Source of the DNA: Telmatactis stephensoni
Lineage: Eukaryota; Cnidaria; Anthozoa; Actiniaria; Isophelliidae
Length of the DNA stretch: 64,000 bases
NCBI GenBank assembly: GCA_029948255.1
Contig: JALIZF010001496.1
Span: 62,001 to 126,000, forward strand
Reading direction: 5' to 3'
Shown: one piece after another, positions 1-12,100 of the stretch
How positions within the stretch are numbered: the stretch's first letter is position 1
How the letters are laid out: every line of letters starts with the position of its first letter
Notes under the pieces: generated by a model
What the model was told of the DNA's origin: nothing
Databases searched by the model: none
The model's input: only the letters and a program-made list of their open reading frames with translations
Position numbers and translations under genes: made by a program

Positions 1-186
1 ATTTATTGCTTTAGTGATTTCTACCCATGGATACTCCCTTTCAGTTGAGTCATGTAGGCTAGAGGCCAAGCAGCTACAACGTTTTCTGAAATGACTGTAC
101 AACTACACTAGGACAAACAAGTTAATAAACATTTTTCTTTGGAGTATTGGATAAATGAGTATAACAAAGTTATGTCAATTTTCTAG

Positions 187-3100
187 GTCGGAGAATTATA
201 TGCAAAAGAAAATGAAGAAGAGCTTAAAGATAAAATTAACTTTGATGCACAAGCTATATACAGACTTGTAACAGGTACAGTAGTAGCAGTTTCTTGTTTT
301 TAAGAAAATGATGACAAAATTACTGACAGTATATATGCCTGGATATTTATCAGTGACATATTATAGCAGCTAAATCTGGACCATGATTATTGTTGAATTA
401 TAAATAAAAATAATATTATTTGAATGTTTTTAAAATAAATTGAAAGTAAAAATTAGAAAAGCTTCTAGCATCACTTTTATTTTACATACAGTATTATTTA
501 ACCTACAATCTAATTCTTATGACCTTTTATCCTGTACATCTTTTGTCTACATGTATTTTGACAGATGTCCCAAGACCTAGCTTGGGGTGTAGAATTCTTA
601 TCCAAAGAAATTTGTCTAAGATTTTACCTGCTGCTTTGAGAGACATGTCTGACTGGACAGTGGACACTAGGAAAAAGGTAAAGAAATCAGTTATTCATAA
701 TAGTTGTGCTTTGAGCAGTTATGAACAAACTTAGTCAGCTTTCCTTCATCTTGTCAAGCTGTGCTCTTGTTGTACATGTATATATACAGAAATATTGAAA
801 TTGGCAGTTTAGGCTCTGGTGCAGGAAGAATGGATAGCATTACTGGGAGCTGTATTGTGCAATATTGGCCATTTCTCGAGATGAATGACAGGAAAACAAA
901 AAAAAAAAAAAGCAAATTTAAGACTGGGCCTACCACAGGTAGCCCAGTAATTAGTCAGAGCAGTGTTCATATGAGTATGAAACAGATGGTGCTGTACTGT
1001 GACTGTTTCATTGGCATAATGTTTATAAAAACATTATGAAAGTCCCACTGTAACAGTGTCATGCTGTGACCATGGCAATTTCACAGTCTGGACACACTTG
1101 TTTGTAAAATCTTCTGAAACAGCAGTTTCAAAATCGATTCCACAATACCCAAGAAGTGTCCAGAAGCACAAATCCATGGTCTAGTGCTTCTAACAATTCT
1201 CTCATCTTACAGCTCCTATGTGTCTATGTATTACATCATACATGTAACTCAACAGTTGTGTGTAGTATACAGGCATATTGATTGTTTAGTGGTCAATAAC
1301 TAGCTTGGTCAAAATGAAAACACAGAAGAAATGTCAATCCACCAATCGATTACTGTCAGTATTTATTTGTTGTTGTTGTTACTCAGTGATAGTCTTCTTT
1401 TGATAGTCTGCGGCACTGGTCTATCATCTTCTATTCTATGCTGAGGACAACACCACACAACACATGGAGCTTTTGTTAAATGGATTGTATAAAGGCTGCC
1501 AAGATGAAGAGCAACAAGTTGTGGATCAGGTATGCTAAGGCAGTGTACACTAAACTGTTAAATAGATCAGTTTTTGTATATGTCAGAAACTTACCACGTC
1601 ATGCCATGTAACTGTGTCAGTGCCATGTCTATAAATTAAAACATTCAAAATTCCTGCCATAACTGTACATACTGTGCTGTAACAGTACCATTTTCCCAGT
1701 CTTACAAAACTGGCTCTAATGAACTTGGAAGTTTATTGCAGTATCATAGTGGTTGCAGCAATTGTAGCAGTCATGGGTAAACCAAGGTTAACATGGAGCC
1801 ATTCAATTATTACAATACTTGTACAGAGTACACTGACAGATTTTGTACATTTTTAGGTTATTGCAAGTGCAGAGCTGGCTGGTAGTTTTGTTGATCCTGC
1901 AGTATTCTGTAAACTTGCTCTACCACATCTACAATCATCAGCCACCACATCATCACAGGCTTGTACCAGCTGTTTGACTATCTTAGCTGCTCTAATACGG
2001 GGTTCTAATCCAGACTTGCTTATACCACAGATACAGGTAATAAAACACATGCATACACCCATTTGTCTAGCACACCTTGGGTGTGGTAGGGTGCAGTCCC
2101 AGGTGATGTTTGATGTGCAAGAGTACTCACAATCTTGGAAAATGAAATCTGCCCCTTGAATGCCTTGGCCATAGTTTTTCCTTAAACACAGAAAACTCTA
2201 GTAAGCTCCTTCTAAGATAGGCTCTATTCAGACCAGCTCTAATTGTCTATCATAGAAAGGTACCCACTTCAGAGAAAGAAGAAAAATGGAAGCATATAGT
2301 TTAAAGGGGTGTTTTAAAGGGAAATTCATTCTGCCTTTCATATACATAACGAGTGACCCCTGCCTAAATGTAACAAAGCTCACCCTGGCCTCCAAACCTT
2401 TTCTCTCCCTTCCTAGACTCATACATACTCATTTACATGTTTAATTTATAAGTGATCATCAATTCTAGCATTGTATGGTCATGATAATGTTGATAAACCA
2501 TAAGTCATTTTGTATTTAAAACTATTTCTATTCCTCCTATCAGTCCATCTGTGAGACCATAAGCAGTCAGGACATATGCTGTGCAGGAGCAGACTTCCAC
2601 CCAGCACCAACTCCTTAAATGTTATAAAGTCTCTTCTACACAAAACTGGCTCACACTGTTCTCCATACAGCTATCAACTGTTTTCTGTCATAATGCACAT
2701 CAAGGCTTTGCAGAACCAGTCTGTTTTGGAAGATGAGGTACTAATGTTTGCTTAGAAATTCAAGTTGGGATAGTTGTTGTCTTTACTGTCTGTGGGGGGA
2801 GGGGTTAAGAAGATCACTCACTCCTCAGAAGAGGTAGAGTGGGGTCAGAGTGAAGATTAGAAGTGACAAGCCATATTGTTATAACCCCATTGAAGTACTT
2901 CCTAGCTTTGTTATTGTCTGAAAACAATTTATGACTTCTTTACATGTACATGTATGGAAGTGACATCATTGTTTTACCTTTTCTCATCTAGATCCAAGAA
3001 AGTCTTGAAATGTTGGTAAATGTACAGAAATTGGAGAATATCCAACAGTTATATGAAGCACACAGTTCTGATCTATTAGCTCAGCTTAAGGTAAAGTTTA

Positions 3101-6100
3101 AAGTCTGTACATGTACTGTATGTGCATGCTACCTTGCCTTCCTCTCATTCAACAATCAATTGTTGAGTTTGTCTGGTGAAAACAGAAAGTAAATAGAGAA
3201 ACTTGAGAAAACGCCCTTGTTTCAAGGTAGACTACAACACATAAGCTAAATTTATGTGTAACCATTGAGAGATGAACAGTGAATGGTGGCCTACACGGTA
3301 CTACCATTGATCCCTGTGTAAGAAGAGAGTACTCACTTGCCTGGAAAGGAAGGGAAGGAAAGGAAGGATATGTTGTCTTTTTCTGCTTATCAGTGGGGGA
3401 GTGGAGGGGAGGGATAGGTAAAGGGAATAGGGGGAATGGGAAGAGTTGCCCGTTCCCTCTCCTTCCTCTCCCCATTTCCCCTCTTCCCTTTTCCTCCCCT
3501 CCCTTGCCATCTTTCCTTTCCTCTTAGGGCTGTTATGCATGTATGCAGGGATGACCTGTATCATTTAATGATAATAGAGATCATTTGTTTTTACAGGCGA
3601 ACCACAAGTCGTGGCATAGTCACTCCCCAGAGAGACAACTTTTTGATGTGTTGCTGTCCAATGCTGGTCCTTCAATTTGTCAGTCATTGCTAAATGATGC
3701 TATGCCAGTGTTTACATCGTGTTTTGATGTGAATAGAGATCCAGAGATGAGATTAAAGTAAGTATAGCCCCTTTCACGTGTTATGATGTACAATTAGTTG
3801 GTGGCGAAGGCGTTCACAAAATATACTGTTCATTCTTAACTGCGTTTTTTGCGCAAATTGCGCACTTTTTAGTCTTACTGTCATTAATAAAATCATCCGA
3901 ATACGTGAATGGTCTGCCGACTTCACTGACTTGATGTATCTGTTTTGTTGTTGTTGTTGTTTTTGTTGTTGTTGTTCTTGTAGTTGTTTCAAGACAAAAC
4001 ACTAGTGAAATAAAAAGAGTGAGACGAAGTAAATTGTATAAAACGTACATTGTAAACGCAAAAGATATTACCAAGTGTCCCAAAATTTCATATGCAGAGG
4101 TGTACACTTGCCCCACTCGAAGCAAATCCTAGAATGAACACTGAAAAATCTCTAATGTACAAATCCTGCAAAATAATGTTCGTTGTGTTTTCCTTGTTTT
4201 CCCTCGGTATCACAGTTCTTAGCAAATACATTTCTCTTTCAATCAACAGGACGTTTTCATTGATGTCTAGATTAGTCATGGATGCCTCCAAGTCTGGAGT
4301 AGCACTAGACCAATTTCAGCTCTTTTTCCACTGCTATAGTAAAAGACATGATTATTCCTAACTGTGTTTGGCAAGCAGGCAGGTATGTAGAGGGGGAGGA
4401 GAGGGAAGGGAGGCAAAGAACGAAGAGACCTTTTCAGATGTTTTCGAAACGTACAATTTTTCATCCAATCAACAAAATTTGCAAAGACTACTGATAAGGT
4501 GCGCGCGCTTCCGTTAACGTCATAGCTATCGAAAAGCTCTGTTTGCGCCTTGGTTTGCGCTTTTCACGAGTACCCAAAATGCAAGCCGTTTTGATTGATT
4601 CCATCTTAGAGGACGTTGTCAAAAAGCATGCTCTTTGCTGGCATGACCATTGGTTTTGTTCATATACCAGAAATAAGTTGATTAACAATTTTCTTACAAA
4701 TTCTTAGAACTGCTGCTGCAGTACGAGCAGCTGCAATATCTTGTTTATGGGCTGTACTTCAAGCTGGATTACTGTCTAACAAACAGGCTCAAGATATCTT
4801 GAAAGACTTACTTACACAGGTAGAACTAGATCTATTTATGAGGTATTTCTTAATATATAATAATTGGTATATTACGCGCGCTCTGATTGGTCGAGAACCG
4901 TGTGTGATTATAGTACACACGCATAGATGACGTCACTGAATTTCACGTGCGCTTTGATTGGTCAATATATATATATATCTTGGTTGATATAGATATATAT
5001 ATAAAACAAACAGTTTCCATTTTACCCTGGGTCTGTACTCTAACAGATGCACAGAAGACGTCAAAATGTGTTGAGAACAACTGTGACACGTACTATTTTG
5101 TTCTCATCACATTTTGACGTCATCTGCGAATCTATTAGAGTACAGACGCACCGAAAAGTGGGAACTATTTGTTAAGTACCGTATGAATTGGATATTAATA
5201 TAAGTGTATACCGGATGCATAAAAATAGTGTACCTGTACATAAAGATATCTTCAGAGTACCTATCTAATTTTATACCCTACTGGATATTTAAGGGAGCGT
5301 TCCATGGACCGTATTCCGATATACGGAATAAAACCCAAATCGCTACAGAGTGGTAAGCGATGTGAAGTGACTATCCCTTATATGTTGTAACATCTATGTC
5401 TTTCTCAACAGCTCAATACCTGTCTAGAAGACCATAACCAAACTACCCGGCTTGTATCGTGTAAAGCTTTACAAAAACTTCTTATTTCTTGTAAAGATTG
5501 TTTTATTGGTATGTGGAAAGATTGAATTTAATTCTTCTTTTCTTCGCCTGGACACACGATATAACTTTTCTTGTAACAATGTGACAGCAGAATTGCATCA
5601 GTCGTGTCTGAGTGTCGAAACGTGTGTCCACCCCTGCAAATATTGCGCACAATGTTATGTGCAATAGTTTTAGGAGTAGAATCGATTTCTCTTGTACATT
5701 GTCGTGCAGCAAATTGCATCGTGTGGCCCAAAATCATGATAGCTGTGGCTTTGCGATTGAGACTTGATCTTGTCTTATTAACCTTTATAAACAAACAAAG
5801 ATAGAGATTGGTATCACTGTCAAACCAGTTGCGCGCAACGTTGGACCAAAAGTTCCATCGTGTGACACCCTATAAAACATCTTGTTGCGCGCAACGTTGC
5901 AAGAAAAACTTCATCATGTGTCCGGGCCTTAATTCGTCCGGCCAGCAATTTCATGAAAAAGACGTTCCGGGGACAAAAGTTTTTTCCTGGGAAATGCTCC
6001 ATCATATTCAACTGGTTAGATATTGATAGACAGTACACACGAGAGAACTGACCGTGCAAGAAGTCTCAGCTTCATGCCCCTGCAACATGTCCCTAACACT

Positions 6101-9100
6101 TTGCTGTGTAGAAATGAACCAATGTGATATAACTTATGTGTTTGTTTTGTATATCAACAGCCGATTTACTGCACCAAATTTACCCAGAACTAATGAAACG
6201 AATGGACGACAGTAGTGATGAGATTAGAGTTATGGTCACCAAGACATTCCTAGCATTCTTTAGGTAAGACGTCACCACTATAAATCAAGCCGTGTACCTA
6301 TGTAAAACACTTTGTTCTTTGAAAATGAATGATGGAGATAATGTAGCCAAACCAACCCCTCCCCCAATCAAACTACACATCTGTTAGGGACGGGTCAAAC
6401 GTTGAACTTGGCATGTGCCGAACTAAACATTTCTGCTCTCAATGGGTTCGGAAGATGTGAAATCCAGAGGCGATAATACTACTGAGCGAAACTCACCGAT
6501 TGATGTCTGCGCGATGTTCGCGGGACGTAAGGTTATTATTTATTAACAGTAAGTTGACGCCACCGCGCGAACAAACACGTACTGCGTCGCACCCGAACAA
6601 ACCCCTTTAATTCGGCTGCAAGAACAAGCAGTGAAATTTGATTTCCGCTCGAAAATTCTATTCCGGTTCTTATCCGCGCGGCGCAGGAAAACCGAGCATT
6701 TGGCGTCCTTACTGCACTGTGACGTTTTGTATCGTCGATTTATCCTCAATTATCCCACTGCATAGAAAAAGGAAGAAAAAAGAGTTTAGCTGACCGAGTT
6801 TCACCGGAAGAAAACTTTATTGTAACGAAAATCAAATTTCACTGTTTGCGCGCGCGGTGTCTTGCGCACCTAGAACATCGCCCAGCCATCAATACTAGTT
6901 TCGGTCTCTTAGCATTATTCTCTCTTGCTTAAGTTTGATATTGGACTTCTCCCAAATGAGCGCACTCTTCTTTGATGTACACCTCAAGATGACGAGTTAG
7001 TGTTGGTCCACTGAGGTCTGCCGGCTTCAGAGAGAAAACTCAAGGTGAATCTATTCTGTTTTTGTTCTTCTTCAGGGCATTTCCCGATAGTTATGATAAA
7101 GATCTCTACAAGTTTCATCTTCAAGCAATGTTTAAGAGGCTGTTAGTACACCTAGATGACTCTTCTACTAGTATACAGGTAAGGAACTGTAAGCTTCCTT
7201 TAACGTAAACACGGACAAGACCTAAGATAAGCCTTCCCTTTTCCCCCTCCTAGTTCTCTTCTCTTTCCTTCATAGAGCAATATGATACTTGACATGATAA
7301 ATCACTATTCATCGTAACCACTTCACTGAGCCGTACCTTTTCATCATCATCATCAGTATCATCATCATCATCATCATCAGGATCATTTACACTACCAACA
7401 CCACCATCAGTTATCGCACGAACAACTTTGCTACTAATGATCACCATCGTTAATCAAGATCGCTTCATTAGAGCCGATTTTGTATTTCAGAGAAAAACTA
7501 TGGCTTGCGGTACGATCAGATACAAGGAACGGGTACTACACGGCACGTTAGAACAGTTTTCGTACGACTGTGAAAACGGCACGGCCACGGTACGGTTACG
7601 GCGGGAATTTCGAATGTTTTTGGCGCGGTCCGTTCCACACTCATACGAAAACTGCTCTAAAGTCACAGCCCAACAGTCACACCGTACATGGTCGTACGTT
7701 CCGTAAGATTGTCGTATCCAAATGAAGTCTTTTATCATGTCACCATCTGCATTATCACCACCACCATCATATTACTACCCACAAAACTCCTATCATAAGC
7801 ATGACTGTCTTTGTCGTATTTCATGCCAATTTTCTCTTATGGTCACCTCTCGTGATATAGGAAGGCGTGCTGACGGTACTGAAAGAAGCAGCTCACTTTC
7901 ACCCTGAGATTTTACGAGAACAAGTCGAAGCTGTTAAACATAAACACAGGGTCGCCAGGTAGGTTGGGCGGGTTTGTTTGTTGTTGTTTTGTTTGTATGT
8001 TGTTTGTTGTTGTTGTTGTTGTTTTGTTTGTTTTGTGCACTTCTTTTTATCATCATCATCATCACCATTTTATTGCTTGCGACTGAGTACTATTAGATAA
8101 TGAACACAAGAACACAATGGGTTTAGAGTCTACTGCTAACTATTATGTGTACTATTTTTTCACGATTTATATAAAATCGCTCTACCTCAACTGAACTCGA
8201 ATCCTGTATTCTACAATCTTACTCGTGCCCGGATATGTACTTGCATGCTAGAAATGTTGGCACTCCCAGCTCTTCCTTCCTTTCTTTTTTTTCTTTTTCA
8301 TTGAATCGGAAAGTATCGGAAACACTTTGTTCTGAGCCATCCAAGTAGTAGGAAAAGGACAGTTCACCGCCCGGTACACCCGGTACACCCCCCCCCCCCC
8401 CCATACCCCAAGCCCGACAGGGCGACACCGGTAGGTGAGGTACGATAAGGGGTATGAGGTACGACCCCTCCCCCTTTAGCCCGGTAGGGCTACTCCTCCC
8501 CCCTCGAGCCCGACAGGGCGACACCGGTAGATGAGGTACGATAAGGGGTATGAGGTACGACCCCTTCCCCTCGAGCCCGAAAGGGCTACCCCTCTAGCCC
8601 GGTACGGCTACCCCTCTCCCTTTCTGAGGTATATTACGACACATTGGGGTATCATGGGGTACGAGCGCAGCGAGTTTCCGGTGCAGAGATTACGAGGTAC
8701 GATGACGTCATTGGTGATGCAATAATCACCAGCCGGGCAAGCAATTTTTCCCTCTTTTGAATCCTCCTAAATCGTAAATCGTATCATATTAATATATTCT
8801 TCTAATTCTTAAATGGTATAGAATTAAAGAAGTAGCAAAAGTGGCCACAAAGAATCAAAATTTTAGATTTTCTAAACATGCGTGACGCGTACAGTGCGTG
8901 ACGGCTATTATTTTGGAAACGGCCATCTGCAAATCTGTTGTTTTAAACTCGTGTTTATAGTTCGTACAAGAATTTGAAACTAGAATTGGAAGTTCCAGAG
9001 TCATTTATTCAATTCATTACAAGGGTAAATATTACAATCAAAATTATAGATTTAAAAGACATAAGTGTCAGGATCTCGTATCGTCGACACTGTATTTTGA

Positions 9101-12100
9101 GTCACTAGTTTGTTATGTCTAGAACTTATGCAAATTTTACCAAACGTTCTGCCTCATTGGTTTACTTAAGACTCGTTCATTGTTTACACAATTGTCTCAA
9201 GAGGTATACATGATTAAATTTTGTTGATTTCTTCTTCTTGTTGCTGTAGTCCCGTCAATTTCCTTCGGCGCATTTGCTCTTTTAAGGGTACACCACCGAA
9301 CTGCCCACGACCTGACGAAACCCCGTTTTGTGGTCCCACTTTAAATGTGAGTTCTTTGAACCAGTCAGGATGAGGTGACTTGCATGAAAAGTTGATCCTA
9401 ACATCACCCATGATTATTTTAGTTCTTCAGACACTCAGTTTTAACCTTTCCGTACGATCGCCTTTGGGTTTGTGACTCGTAAAGTCAGTGAGAGAACAGT
9501 TTATACATGAGATCATAAAGAGATAAATAAATCACTCTGAACGGTTTCAACAATGTAAATTCAGATCTTGAAAGGTAGTCAGACAAACCACACACAAATT
9601 TAGTGTCAAACGTCCTCATTTATTAACGTTTGGGATGTTACAATTCGCTTTCGGATTCTTCTTGATTGTCATCGTGATCATCCATGAGTTTTAATTTCTT
9701 GAATTTCAACGACAATTGATGGACTGCATCACAGTCTCGACAACGACAAAACTTGACTTTCGTGGTATGATCATCTACGGCAAAGACGTGTGAGCAAATA
9801 TCGCATTCAACCAGTTGGTCGTCACGACAATAGTAACCTTCGCGCCACAGGCATCTGGGGCATTGCACTACAGGTATGGAATAGAACGATTTGAAGTCAC
9901 GGCAGACGTGACACTCTAGGGGTTCATCGTCTGATTCTGAACTTTCCGGTTCTGAATGTTCCTGTGACTCTAAGCTTTCACCAACACTCTCCCTGTCCGA
10001 CTCTGAAGTTTCTCTTTCAGAGGTTTGGTCACTAGTTTCGCTATCTGTCTCGTCCTCTTCCGGTTGCCTGGCAACCAAATCTGCCAGAACCCTTTTGTTA
10101 CGGATCAGTTTCTTGTCAATACCAATCTCTGATAATCCTTGAGTGAACGTTTTCAACCCACGAGGTACTTTAACATCCAAATTGTAAGGTAACATGACAT
10201 ACTCAATGAGCTCTGCAATGCTGGTGACAGGAATTCTTCGCTCATGATACATCATCTCCCCATGGGAGTTCCAGTATAAAATACTTTTCGAAGCTGACAG
10301 GGTGTGAAGAAATGCGAGCGCCTTTTCTTCGGGGATACTCTGGGAGAGTTTCTGCAAAACCTTTTCAATATCGTTATCGTCAAAAGTGGCCTCTTCGGTG
10401 TAAGAAGCAATACTGTCTACAGAATCAGTGGACTCGCTCCGTGCTCTTTTCATGTTGCTTCCTCAAATGATCAACGTCGAAATGAGCTTCTTCTTTATGG
10501 ACAGGAATATTTAAAACAAAAACAACTTCAGAGCCGACACCAGGGGTGACATGATATCGGACACAAAACCACCACCGCGTTGCGCTAGAGTTTGTTTCTT
10601 GGTTTTGAAAGGAACGGATGGGTCGGCCAATTCCCGTATGTCGTCCACATGCTTTCTCAGTCTTTCTTTTTGCACTTGTGACACTGGTATAGTGCCTTTG
10701 GATAAATTCGAGCAAACTTCACAAATGGCATGAACCTGTTCTGGACTAGCGGTGGCCAGTAAAAGCGTTCTCTGATGAGGAGGACAATTGGTTAAATGAT
10801 ACAAATACCCAAAATGGTCACGGATCAAACGACTCATGTTGTCAGTACGGAAGACACCTTAAAATGAGATGTATAAGTTAAGTCAATACTTTTTATTCTC
10901 ATTTTAAAATAATTGCATATGACTTAGATAGGATAGGATATAGAATAGGATAGGATAGGATAGGATAGGATAGGATAGGATAGGATAGGATAGGATAGGA
11001 TAGGATAGGATAGGATAGGATAGGATAGGATATAGAATAGGATAGGATAGGATATAGAATAGGATAGGATAGGATATAGAATAGGATAGGATAGGATATA
11101 GAATAGGATATGATTATAGAATAGGATAGGATAGGATATAGAATAGGATAGGATAGGATATAGAATAGGATAGGATAGATAGATAGGATAGGATAGGATA
11201 GGATAGAATAGGATAGGATAGGATAGAATAGGGATAAGGATAGGATGGATGGGATAGGATAGGATAGGATAGGATAGGATAGTATAGGATAGGATAGGAT
11301 ATATGGGATGGATGGGATAGGATGGGATAGGATAGGATGGATAGGGAATAGGATAGGATGGGATAGGCTAGATGGGATGGGATAGGGGATGAGGATGGGA
11401 TAGGAATTGGGAAGAGGATAGGATAGGATATAGGATAGGATAGGATTGGATTGGACAGTGAAATAGCAATAAATAGGATTGTTTTACGTTGATGTTTCAT
11501 TCTTTTAATAGACACAGGATGGGTCGGACGTGTCCTATGTGCAGCAAGTTTGTGCAAAATGTATCATGTCACTTAAGTCGTGTTCACAAAATTGATGGCC
11601 CAGATCGGACACGAATACTACGGGAAGGCAAATCACAGAAAGGTGTTCAGCGGTTTACTCCTTACCCTCAGACAAAACCTCAAGTGGAAACCAAATGTGA
11701 CCGGTTTCAATTACTCCACCCATTCACAGCCTTAGTGGCTGGAATGACCGGCTCTGGGAAAACGGTCTGGGTTCAAAACCTACTGGAACATGCCAAACAA
11801 GTCATCCAACCTCCACCTCAACGTATTGTATGGAGTTACTCTCAATGGCAACCGGCCTACGACCGGATGCTCAAAACGGTCCCTGGGATCGAGTTTGTCA
11901 AAGGTATACCCCACGACCTGGATGAGGATTGGTATTTTAACCCCGAGATCAACAATCTGATGGTCATTGACGATCAAATGACCGAGACCTCCAACGACAA
12001 ACGTATCTTGAATTTATTTACCAAGGGATCCCATCACCGAAATCTCAGTGTCGTCTTCCTCTTGCAAAATGTCTATTTCCAAGGCAAAATCATGCGCACC

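Noticed and set aside
8953..9107. Short + strand frame just inside the left TIR
   Set aside because: About 50 codons, no family resemblance, in AT-rich sequence.
10931..11460. Possible telomere-like array
   Set aside because: The unit is TAGGA, not TTAGGG, and it lies inside a bounded transposon.
11114..11557. 147-aa - strand ORF of repeated Ser-Tyr-Pro-Ile-Leu
   Set aside because: Translation of the TAGGA satellite; no start context or unique sequence beyond the repeat.
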